NCBI RefSeq assembly: GCF_000003605.2
Contig: NW_003124906.1
Location: forward strand, 86,407 to 100,747
Direction of reading: 5' to 3'
Length of the DNA: 14,341 nucleotides
Source of the DNA: Saccoglossus kowalevskii
Taxonomy: Eukaryota > Hemichordata > Enteropneusta > Harrimaniidae
Shown here: positions 1-8,250 of the stretch, piece by piece
Layout of the letters: each line of letters begins with the position of its first letter
How positions within the stretch are numbered: the first letter of the stretch is position 1
The notes under the pieces: generated by a model
Databases searched by the model: none
Seen by the model: only the letters and a program-made list of their open reading frames with translations
Told to the model about the DNA's origin: nothing
Made by a program: the position numbers and the translations under genes

Positions 1-639
1 CACTATAATAGTACTTATACTGGATGTGCCGGAAACGCTCATACTAATATGAAAATATTCTGAATGGAATGGAGGTATCATAATGTCATTTTATAACCGT
101 ACTAGAATTAGATTTAGAATGGTGAGAATTTATCAAAATATAAACAAATGGGAAATAAACCACCACTTTTTGCTGTAAACATTGTAACATTTTGTTCTTG
201 CGCCGCTGTACCGTAGCAACTCTCTCTTACGCTATATCCAGAATATTTAATTAATGTTTTTCAAATCGCAGTTCAATGATCAGCTTGACGGTACCCAGTC
301 GACAACGAGATATTTCTACAGGCAGTCACAGTTGTCTCATTCATTGTGCCGATAGGACAGCATATTTTGAAGGTGGTATTGGTTCATGGTGGTAAATGCA
401 ACTGTTACAGTAACTCTGGATGAACATCATTTGTAACATACGATTGAGTGAATGATATTTATGCATAATGTGCGAGTCGCCACAGTGTGACAAAACAGGG
501 GCAAAGTTTATTATCGTCCTATTCTACATCACTGCTAAAGCTTCAATGATAGATGCAGTAGAAATCCTGGGGTGAACCTCGAGTGGAACATTTGCTTGAA
601 GTTTCATTAATATAATCTTTGCGAAACTATTTGTAATTG
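1..639. other. Non-coding stretch at left edge
   Basis: AT-rich sequence with no ORF of note, no splice-bounded coding segment and no clear repeat. It is more than 1.2 kb downstream of the gene A stop codon. AATAAA in minus orientation occurs at 506-511, but it is too distant to assign. Confidence 0.5.
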
Positions 640-1095
640 GTCCCAGGGTTTGGCTGCCATCTTTGATTTATTCTAAGCAGTAGTTTTTTTTTTACTGATG
701 TCCCATTCATCAGATTATTGTGAAATTTACCATGTTGCATCTCTATACCAAACTTCTTCAGACAGCAAACAAACAGTTCATTTACATGATTTGGTGGCCA
801 TCCTGGATTTTCGCCTAAAACGGCTGAAAGGTGTGGGAATTTATGTTTCATGAGTGCTTTCACTGGATATTTGACAAGTAGCATACATGGCCATAGATTC
901 CGACACGAAAAGTAAAATAATTTCTATCAGTCATCACTTTGGCCGTCTTCTTGGATAGTTAGCAAAAATGGCCAAAATGTGGGCATTTATTTTACCTGAG
1001 TGCCTTTTGTGTGTATCATGCTAGACCAAAGCTTCTTCTGAAAAATAACTTAGATCATACACGTGATATGGCCGCTATCTTTTCTATTGACAGCC
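640..1095. repeat. Diverged repeat, about 146-bp period
   Basis: Segments recur with many mismatches: GGTGGCCATCCTGGAT near 793 pairs with TTGGCCGTCTTCTTGGAT near 939, and GTGTGGGAATTTATG near 831 pairs with ATGTGGGCATTTATT near 977, both offset by about 146 bp. Further relatives occur near 652 (TGGCTGCCATC) and 1067 (TGGCCGCTATC). CTATACCAAACTTCTT near 746 also resembles CTAGACCAAAGCTTCTT near 1021. Read as the decayed remains of a tandem or nested repeat. Confidence 0.45.
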
Positions 1096-1881
1096 TTCAA
1101 AGCTTCTCTGCTGGCTTTAATTTGTCTAATATTACTATAAAGCACATTTCAATATATGCGTTTGTGTTCCTGTTTGTGATCAACATACTGGGAATTATAA
1201 ATTATGATATAGAATGGATTTGATGTTATTTCTTCATTATTACTTCTTGACCGAAAAAAAAAGTATGATCTCCTCCTGGCACCTATACCTACAACGTCGT
1301 CCGGTATGTAATAACATTTAAACAGCATCATAATTATCGTAATATTCACACTCAAGTCATTGACAATGTCTAATTGACTTTATCGCAATCTGAGACCAAA
1401 AGACAACAACAAAACTTGAAAATAGTAAAAGTGTACAGTATCTAAGTACGTGCTTCTACGACCACTAAAACCATCTGTGACATTACAAAACAACTATTGC
1501 AATTTGCATAAAAGTTAGTGCTGTGTCTCTTAACGCTATCCTGTTAACAATGTTCATGTAATAGAAGAATCCAGAACGCAGGGTGTTTTATATGATGAAA
1601 CACGTGACAGAGTAAACCAAAGGTATGTGCAGACAATAAGTCTACTTCATATAATTTAAATACCGGCGTCCCTTCTCGGTCGGAAGTCATCACATTACTA
1701 CCGAAGTGCATAGGAACATTGGGGGATGGCAGGGAGTTTTGACGCCACTCTCACATTTTCTTCCACATAAAACACCAGTTTCGCGTTATAGCCTTCTCCC
1801 ACCTCTGCCACCGATAAACAAACTAAACAGTCACGTATGTTTGTACTTCATTAGCTACTACGTCACTGTGCGAAGCTAGCA
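1096..1881 (-). other. Downstream flank of gene A (3' UTR of unknown length)
   Basis: No coding segment was found. Part of this must be the gene A 3' UTR, but no canonical AATAAA in minus orientation lies near the stop. The closest candidates are ATTAAA at about 1116-1121 and AATAAA near 985, some 760-900 nt away. Confidence 0.4.
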
Positions 1882-2273
1882 TTACTGATAGGGGTCAGTA
1901 ATAGGTTTAATTTTACGATCCTTCCTTTTTAGTGATTGTAAGAGAATTTCATGTATCACACGTTCTCTGTCTCTGGCGGTCTTTTCAGATATTCTTTTCG
2001 ATTCACCACATTCACTGCGTTTCAAATAGGACTCGTCTGCTTCATATTTCTCATGTCGTCTTCGTCTTTTTTCACGTTTCAGTGGATTGAGGTTTTTCCT
2101 TTTCGAGTCTTTGATATTCTTCGCACGCCGATGAGTTGTTTTCTTTCCAGTGGATATACAAACCGGGGTTTCGTTTTTGAAGACAACCGTGTTATCTACC
2201 GCTGATGGATCCGTTTTGGTAGTAGCTCCTTCATCCATTGAATCAGAGATTATACCATTCTTCACACCTTTTC
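1882..2273 (-). CDS. Gene A exon 9: basic cytoplasmic tail and stop codon
   Basis: Begins after acceptor CATATTAG and ends at TAA (1882-1884), giving 130 residues (422-551). The first half is rich in Ser, Thr and Asp; the second half is extremely basic, with runs such as HRRAKN, SKRKN and [11 protein letters not shown] and later LKRKDRKIK. Such clusters resemble nuclear-localisation or acidic-lipid binding sequences, which is notable directly inside a membrane receptor. Tyrosines occur in [11 protein letters not shown] and near the end in DPYQ. I see no kinase, death or TIR domain. The frame is open upstream through the intron to 2301, but the acceptor at 2275-2274 gives the phase-matched join. 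Confidence 0.82.
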
Positions 2274-5200
2274 CTAATATGGAAACAAGAAAATTCATCA
2301 AATAAATCTTAAATTCGAATTATGTGTACTAATAAGTTTAACAAAAATGAAGATTAAATACCTTTTTTGTGCATCCTTGTCATTATCAGGATGAAGCCAA
2401 CTGTCAGCCAAATCAACGCTGATGCAGAGATGAGAAATGCGAAAAGAAGAAACCAGAACACAGATGTGCGTTCAAATGTCGTTGGAACATCACCTAAATT
2501 ACGTTAAATATAAACAATTTATGAATTACATGAGTCACTAAAATAAGATCAAATTAACTAATTAATATTTGCAACGTTTTCTGTCTATTTTATATAGCAA
2601 ACTTACGTGTCATTGCAATCTCTAATGGACCAATTTGACATGTGCGTGACTGGCTATACGTGGCATGATTTGATGTACACGTGTACACTTTCCCTTCCAA
2701 GGTACGAGAAATAGACACAACAACATCGAGACGTTGGGAGGTTCTTGTATTCAGCATCACGCCCTCTACAGAATCCTCTCCTGTACTCCACTGTAGCAAT
2801 GCTGGGGGCGCACCACCTTTGGACTGACAAGTCAAGGTAAGAATGTCGTCTTCAACAAGGTAGTCATGAGATGTGGTGCATTCTGGGGAATTGTCCTCAG
2901 GTGGGACTAGAAATAGAAACGCATTCATATTATTTGAAAACAACACTGCGCAAAATATAATATCTCCCACAGTCGAAACCACCGGTTATGGGAATGATAA
3001 AAAACAGTTTCGTTTCGCAATAACAAATCCCGTGATTACAATTTACCGCTTCGTTTGTCTGTAGGATTCATGTTTCATAGTTTGTCTGTTTCTACACGCG
3101 AGTTTCATTTCAAATATGTAAATTAGTGTTTATATTCATATGCAAACTTGTTCCAGTTTAATACCCATACGTATGGCCTGCATCTTGTATAAATTAATTA
3201 CACTCGGCGTTCAACTACTTGACATCAACGATGGCCGTAAATGTTTGTCACACTGTACCATTACGTACGGATACTCATACGAAGGAAATGAACGAACTGT
3301 TCCCGTTTCAGTACATAGTTCCAACCATGCCATATTTCCAAATGCATCTTCTTGCCAGTAATCTGTTCTGATTTCTTGGAATATGCAAGGTGTTTTGACT
3401 TTTACTGGTTTTGTTGTTCATTTAGGTTAAATCGTTTTGGGGTTATCTACACCAACATGAAAAACCAAATGAAATATGTATGCAACTTACTGCTGTACTC
3501 CAACGGTGCAACGTCACATGTCAGTGCTTCATTCACTTTATAATGATATAATGAGCATGTAAATAAAACATCAAAAAGGTCACTAGTGAGTGACATTGTA
3601 AGTTGAGTATTGACGGTACTTCCGGCAACGGTTGTGGTTGACTCCAGCTCAGCATTGTCCCCGTGTCTCCAATGTAACGTCGGCAATGGCACACCTCCCA
3701 CGGACTCGCATAATAGAATTAGTATATTATTTTCGCTGATTAGCCTAGATGAACACAGTGGGTACCTAGAATCTGGGGCGGTGTAAATATCTGTAGATAA
3801 AATAATAGTGTGTGTTTTCTTGTCTGGTTTTCTAATTTACATTGCGACAAATTATTGCGAACCCGTAGCGATTGAATTACCTACCGCAACTGGCTTCATC
3901 AGTGCCGTCCCCACAGTCGTCGAAACCATCGCAAAACCAGTAAATTAGAATACAGATACCGCTATTGGTGCATTTAGATTTCCCAGTAGGACATGCTACG
4001 AAACGAACACAATGATGAATACTCACATTGTTGAAGAAACTTGAGCTGACAAACTAACTGTCGAAGTTTTATAAGTCTCAATAGATCAGTTGACGCATGC
4101 GCGAGATATATTGGTCTCAAATAAACAAAGATGGCGTCTTTGACTGTTGCGCAGATCAACGAGTACAAACTGCGAAGTTACCAAGCTTTGATTAGGTATT
4201 TTTAGGTGATTGGAAGGTATCGAAGGAGTCACTGGCGGTAATTAGGACAGGTCTCATACTTGTGATTTCCATTAGAAAAGCGCACTGGATTGTGGGAAAA
4301 TCAATGTTTATCAACACAAATGTCGCACATGCGCAGCGTGACTACTACGTGCCAGAATTTGATACGTCGGGGAAAAAAACCTGCCGACAAATAAGCTGCT
4401 CTCTGATTGGTCTGTTCGGGTTAATAGTCGTGTATACAATCGTGTAAACAGCTTACACCAATAGATATGCATTTGAGAAAACTCACTGCATGTTTCGTCC
4501 GTGGCATCTCCACAATCGTCCATTTTATCACAAACCCATTCAGACGCCACACATATACCATTACCGCACTGGAATTGGTCAGTACTACATTCTATAAATA
4601 TAAATTAATTTGCTGCATTACTTAAAAAAATAATGAGATCGGAGTAAAGTAAAGATCGGAGTTGTGGTACGAATAACTCGGCAATCTGTCGCCTTTCTTA
4701 CCACATTGTTCCTCGTCTTCACCGTCAGTGCAATCAATAAACCCGTCACACGTGTGTATTTGCGATATACAAATACCATCGCCACATCGGAAATGTTCCT
4801 CGGGACATTTCACTACAATAAAATAGAACATTTTAAACGGATTATTCATTATGCCAAAATATAATCATAAACGTATAAAAAGTAGCTGCTAACATAATAT
4901 TAAGTAAAGCAAGTAAATAATACCGAATAGATTGCAAGGTAAATACAATGTTATTTACCGAGTGCGAGACTCGATTCCACGCTTGAGTACGGCACTAAAT
5001 CACGGAACGTCTGTCCTTCGGCCACCGGTTATCTCTCCTATATCAAGCTTATTATGTGCATGGATCATCAAATCATTGCACGCCGATCCACGACGCGCAA
5101 CAAATAACCCTTGCATGATTCATTATGTAGGCTGCACAGAGATTTGAGATATTCGCTTGACATGCATCTATTGGTCATTTTTTAAAAATGAGATTAAGTT

Positions 5201-7618
5201 GCTTTCAATTAATAATTTATCATGTTTCCTATCACATTTCGTAGAAACTAATGCAAACTTTTATGAGAACTGATGTTTTCATTTGGGACACTGTAGTAAC
5301 ACGTGATATTTTTACTTCTATGCCACACAGTGGATAACAGACATGAATGTATGACAATATTTGTCATTGTCTTCTAAGGCTGAAATTCGTCGTCAGCTTG
5401 GGGACGTTTCGCTTGAATCGCTACTAAACATTAATAAATCATAACTTACAAATGGTACTACATCCGATTTCATCTGAGTCGTCGCCACAGTCTGAGACAC
5501 CATCACAGTACCAATCTTTTGAAATGCATTCAGCATTGTCGCATGTGTATTCATAGTACATGCATACAGCTGTACGGAAGAATGACAAAGAGGGGGAATT
5601 TACAATTTGGTTTACAATATGGTTGGTTGAGACTCGGACATGGAAGGTACTAACGTTAGTACCTTCCATGGTTTAGATTACATGATCGATATCTATGACA
5701 CGAAAGGTTAAGATATCTACATATATCACGTCATGAGATATCAACATATATCACGTCATGAGATATCTACATATACCACGTCATGAGATATCTACATATA
5801 CCACGTCATGAGATTTCTACATATATCACGTCATGAGATATCTACACATATCACATCATGATATATCTACACATATCACATCATGAGATATCTACATATA
5901 TCACGTCATGAGATATCTACATATATCACGTCATGATATATCTACATATATCACGTCATGAGATATTTACATATATCACGTTATGAGATATCTACATATA
6001 TCACGTCATGAGATATCTACATATATCACGTCATGAGATATCTACAAATATCACGTCATGAGATATCTACTTATATCACGTCTTGAGATATCTACATATT
6101 TATGAAGTCGTAGCATATTTACATTACACGGTGACACAACGCCATTGCGTACTGATATAACTATATCACGTGGTGACTGGTATACGTTGCGTTATACCAT
6201 CATTACTACATGTCGTAATGTCTATATCACATGACAACTTACTGGTACATGTATATACATCACGACATGACATATCCACATCTTGTCATGACATACCTCC
6301 ACCATGCCATGCATTTTCTGAGAATATGTTTGTTTTGTTTACATTCATTTTATGGGAGTTTGAGCTGGCCAACATATGTTTTACTGGCCAGAATTATATT
6401 AACATATATGTGGTTTCAAAAATTAAAGCATTATTTTCTATCTTTTCACCCAAACTCTAACATTGTTGTCTATGGAGTTCTAATTTGTGGAACGATACCT
6501 TCTTCAATTCGATGATCATGTCTCAATGCTCGGCCATGGCATCTCATTGCATCAACAATTCGATTATATCGGAAGACTACGTCATAATGATACATCCACA
6601 TCACATAACGCTATCTTTCTCACATAGACGAAAACCGACATACACACGTTAAGTAATCGGAGAATATATAATATTATTATGCATCTGTCACCGTAACGCC
6701 ATAAGTATTTTACGGGGCATTTTCATACTACCATTTTAGGAAATGCGAATTCCAAATATGGAATGATTACGCGCGTGCGCGTACGCGTCCTCTAATAATA
6801 ACAACAAACATGGCTGCCATCAGAGTTTGACCAGACTCCACACATAGAAGTTCGCTGATTATGTTCTAAAAAATGTGTATTTCGGCATTCCCATGATGTA
6901 TCCTTGGAAGGAAAAGATTTATAATAATAAGGTTATTACGAGAATACCTCACAGTATGCTCTCAGACAGTACGCCGCGCATCGATCTCCGCTGCGCGTCG
7001 GTCGATACTCAAGTTGTACTGTCTTCGTGAATATTTCATCTAGTTAGATACATCGCTGATATTACGATGTTGCGTGTAACACCATAACACCATATTTAGC
7101 CTAATTTAAATAGTTTATGTGATGCCTTCTTGAGGATGAAACAACGAACATTTAGAAAGGTCGTACACAGTTCACGGCAAGTAAAGAAGACCTGGACCAA
7201 AACAATCGTAGATGTAGATATTCACGAACACGCCACAGATGAACGCCTACAAGTAATTTAATGTAACTTTTCGATAAGTTTTATAATATAGTAAGGACTG
7301 AGTAAATACAACATGTATATGAATAGCCATATAGTCTTTGAAAAAAGGCCGTGCGAAACATTTCTGATATCGAGACTGCATCGCAATATCAGCACACAGC
7401 TAGACATTTAAAATTGGTATTCCACAATGATGTTAAACACAAAGCGCATTGAAAACTTTAACATACTAGAAGCGGGGAAAAAAAAGTATTTGGCTAATAC
7501 GTTGATTGATACAACAATGCCTATTTATCTTACCTTCGGTTTGTTCGACAAATCTAAGAAGGCATAAAAATGATAGGAGGAAAACATATTTCTCACAACG
7601 CAGCGGCAACGTAGCCAT
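1882..7618 (-). CDS. Gene A: LDLa x4 - Ig x2 single-pass membrane receptor-like protein (9 coding exons, 551 aa)
   Basis: Spliced minus-strand gene; coding exons in transcript order are 7618-7534, 5569-5450, 4812-4702, 4591-4487, 3995-3885, 3790-3491, 2906-2607, 2493-2362 and 2273-1882. The sum is 1,656 nt, exactly 552 codons including TAA. Every junction has an AG acceptor and GT donor, and every intron is phase 1. Predicted layout: signal peptide 1-28, LDLa modules 31-65, 71-105, 107-140 and 142-177, Ig-like domains about 183-275 and 280-373, membrane helix about 388-416, cytoplasmic tail 417-551. The form suggests a type I plasma-membrane receptor or adhesion protein. LDLa modules usually bind calcium and a protein or lipoprotein ligand, but no ligand can be named. 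I do not recognise this module order as a named gene. Exon structure is well supported; function is inference. Confidence 0.88.
2362..2493 (-). CDS. Gene A exon 8: juxtamembrane and transmembrane segment
   Basis: A 132-nt phase-1 exon (acceptor GTAATTTAG, donor AAAAAAG|GTATTT) encodes residues 378-421. A short linker [10 protein letters not shown] is followed by an unbroken hydrophobic stretch of roughly 28 residues (388-416, rich in Phe, Leu, Ile and Trp) and then basic RMHKK. The basic residues on the C-terminal side fit the positive-inside rule for a type I membrane protein. The donor GTATTT is weaker than the others in this gene. Confidence 0.86.
2607..2906 (-). CDS. Gene A exon 7: Ig-like domain 2
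   Basis: A 300-nt symmetric phase-1 exon (acceptor TTTCTAG, donor C|GTAAGT) encodes a second Ig-like domain, residues 278-377. It shows LTLTC (C304), the strand C tryptophan W317 and the strand F motif GKVYTC (C354), plus the same extra cysteine pair as domain 1 (C287 and C367 in RTCQIGPLE). The turn [10 protein letters not shown] and the SNH following the last core cysteine are typical of CD80-like or C2-set Ig domains in cell-surface proteins. The equal exon length and shared pattern mark it as a duplicate of domain 1. Confidence 0.9.
3491..3790 (-). CDS. Gene A exon 6: Ig-like domain 1
   Basis: A 300-nt symmetric phase-1 exon (acceptor ATCTACAG, donor CA|GTAAGT) encodes one Ig-like domain, residues 178-277. 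The core pair is C205 (strand B) and C256 (strand F, FTC), with the strand C tryptophan at 218 in LHW. A second pair, C190 near the start and C269 in LTCDVAPLE, probably forms an extra disulfide. The F strand reads DVLFTC rather than the commoner DxGxYxC. The glycine-proline turn before the Trp (GGVPLP) recalls C2-set Ig domains of adhesion and immune receptors. Confidence 0.85.
3885..3995 (-). CDS. Gene A exon 5: LDLa module 4
   Basis: The 111-nt symmetric phase-1 exon has acceptor TTTCGTAG and donor CG|GTAGGT. It encodes an LDLa repeat with cysteines at 142, 149, 155, 162, 168 and 177 and DDCGDGTDE (166-174). The aromatic residue that normally sits two positions before C2 is replaced by serine in GKSKC, a small departure from the family pattern. 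This is the last LDLa module before the Ig domains. Confidence 0.91.
4487..4591 (-). CDS. Gene A exon 4: LDLa module 3
   Basis: The 105-nt symmetric phase-1 exon has acceptor TTTATAG and donor CA|GTGAGT. It encodes a full LDLa repeat with cysteines at 107, 114, 119, 126, 132 and 140 and the calcium-site motif DDCGDATDE (130-138). The module fills the exon almost edge to edge, leaving essentially no linker to module 4. Confidence 0.92.
4702..4812 (-). CDS. Gene A exon 3: LDLa module 2
   Basis: The 111-nt symmetric phase-1 exon has acceptor TATTGTAG and donor G|GTAAGA. It encodes a canonical LDLa repeat: C71, F76, C78, GDGIC (C83), C90, CDGFIDC (C96) and DGEDE before C105. Asp and Glu residues at 91, 95, 101 and 102 sit where calcium ligands are expected in this family. 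Confidence 0.92.
4938..4959. repeat. Short hairpin, 8-bp arms
   Basis: GGTAAATA and TATTTACC are perfect inverted arms around a 6-base loop. It directly abuts the tRNA-like segment on its 3' side (minus strand), so it might be part of the same element. No function is evident. Confidence 0.6.
4960..5031 (-). repeat. tRNA-like segment, possible SINE head
   Basis: On the minus strand TGGCCGAAGGA (5024-5014) resembles a pol III A box and GAATCGAGTCT, about 47 bases on, resembles a B box. Flanking TAACCGG and TCGGTAA could pair over six of seven positions like an acceptor stem. D and anticodon arms do not fold well, so this is not a working tRNA. AT-rich sequence follows toward 4860. It lies in the gene A intron between LDLa exons 2 and 3. 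Weak evidence. Confidence 0.25.
5450..5569 (-). CDS. Gene A exon 2: LDLa module 1
   Basis: The 120-nt symmetric phase-1 exon follows a strong polypyrimidine tract ending GTACAG and ends ATTT|GTAAGT. It encodes one LDL-receptor class A repeat with six cysteines (C31, C38, C43, C50, C56, C65) and the calcium-binding signature DCGDDSDE (55-62). The segment between C2 and C3 is NAE rather than the usual G-N-G-x, so this is the least canonical of the four modules. Confidence 0.9.
5639..5670. repeat. Perfect 32-bp palindrome without spacer
   Basis: Two 16-bp arms, CATGGAAGGTACTAAC and its exact reverse complement, meet at the centre AACGTT with no loop. The next bases outward (A at 5638, G at 5671) do not pair, so the symmetry is bounded. 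It lies in gene A intron 1, 70 bp from the acceptor side exon 2 and 40 bp before the minisatellite. Confidence 0.95.
5711..6101 (+). repeat. 25-bp minisatellite, about 15.6 copies
   Basis: Fifteen consecutive units of exactly 25 bp (5711-6085) and a partial sixteenth, each beginning AGATATCTAC and ending CACGTCATG, with only scattered single-base changes and no indels. Each unit holds the palindromes AGATATCT and TCATGA and the core ACGTCA. It lies inside intron 1 of gene A. Looser relatives of the unit (TATATCAC, CATGACAT) continue to about 6300. Confidence 0.95.
6102..7533 (-). other. 5' part of gene A intron 1
   Basis: Apart from decayed minisatellite-like units to about 6300 and the alternating tract at 6768, I see no exon here. 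Neither LDLa nor Ig signatures occur on the minus strand. The ATGGCTGCCATC at about 6810 on the plus strand reaches TGA after six codons. Confidence 0.5.
6768..6788. other. Alternating purine-pyrimidine tract (Z-DNA candidate)
   Basis: Twenty-one consecutive bases alternate pyrimidine and purine (TACGCGCGTGCGC followed by GTACGCGT), mostly CG and TG/CA steps, within otherwise AT-rich DNA in gene A intron 1. Such tracts favour left-handed DNA under negative supercoiling. It also contains seven CpG steps. Confidence 0.7.
7534..7618 (-). CDS. Gene A exon 1: start codon and signal peptide
   Basis: Encodes 28 residues: [10 protein letters not shown], a hydrophobic core [11 protein letters not shown], then RFVEQTE, which reads as a secretory signal peptide. 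The start codon context is AAGATGG (A at -3, G at +4), a strong Kozak match. The exon ends GAAG|GTAAGA, a near-perfect donor in phase 1, exactly matching the phase-1 acceptor of the first LDLa exon; the shared codon is GCT (Ala29). It is too short to stand out as an ORF and was found by looking upstream for a phase-matched secretory exon. A second ATG lies 8 nt upstream in another frame. Confidence 0.78.
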
Positions 7619-8232
7619 CTTGCCATGGGTAACGTCGTCGCTACACTAGGCAATCAAATACGAACAGTCTTTATTATGTAACAAAGGCCACTCGGACAAT
7701 GCCCGTCATTGAGGTTTATAACAACCGACAGCGGATTGTATTGTAATGTGGATAAGTTATTGTCATTAAACACCAGCAATGCAAGGATATAAACAACGCC
7801 AGATCGATCGATATATCAGTCAATACACATCTGAAAACGTCATACACACTAATACGGCAAAGAGAGTCGTACAGGGGTTATTATGTATATCAGGCATATT
7901 ATCACCAGCAGCGTTCTATTAACGTGCTTCATTGCTAACGTGTTGTTTTAAGAAACCATGTGTGAATATATGCTAGATTCGTTATTTACTATTACAGTTA
8001 CTACTACAAAATATACGGTTAAAACACAATGTATTCGAGGAATGACAGATATTTATACTGATCTTAAGTTTGTGAGATCGGAGCTAGTCTCAGCGACACC
8101 AGCTTTCCCATTTTGATTTAATCATAGTGTCAAAATACGTACATGGTTTATCAAGTTAATAAAGGTCTTTCTGCTACGTGTGTCTGAACAAAGTCGATTA
8201 ATTTAACCGAATAAAGACTATGGCATTTCTAG

Positions 8233-8250
8233 CTGAACACCGCTGTTCAG
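8233..8250. repeat. Short inverted repeat CTGAACA-CCGC-TGTTCAG
   Basis: Seven-base perfect arms around a 4-base loop in the spacer between the two genes. It loosely resembles a steroid-receptor palindrome, but the spacing is 4 rather than 3, so no regulatory role is claimed. Confidence 0.5.

Noticed and set aside
627-884. Minus-strand open frame of 85 codons
   Set aside because: Falls within the diverged repeat at 640-1095; no domain and no phase-matched splice sites.
1951-2205. Plus-strand open frame opposite the gene A tail
   Set aside because: Antisense shadow of the Lys/Arg-rich exon; Phe/Ser-rich composition follows from reading AAA/AGA codons backwards.
1882-2273. ITAM or ITIM signalling motif in the gene A tail
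   Set aside because: The tyrosines in [11 protein letters not shown] and DPYQ lack the required Leu or Ile at +3, so neither motif is met.
4093-4170. An additional MITE copy around the CGCATGCGC and GTTGCGCAGATCAAC words
   Set aside because: Only a few bases pair as inverted ends and there is no TTAA border or similarity to the interior of the two clear copies.
5711-6101. CRISPR array
   Set aside because: Repeats are directly abutting with no unique spacers, and the window is an intron-bearing animal locus; it is a minisatellite.
6170-6515. Two overlapping plus-strand open frames of about 95 codons
   Set aside because: They lie in decayed minisatellite sequence, which translates into repetitive His/Met/Tyr words; two frames are open at once because of the repeat.
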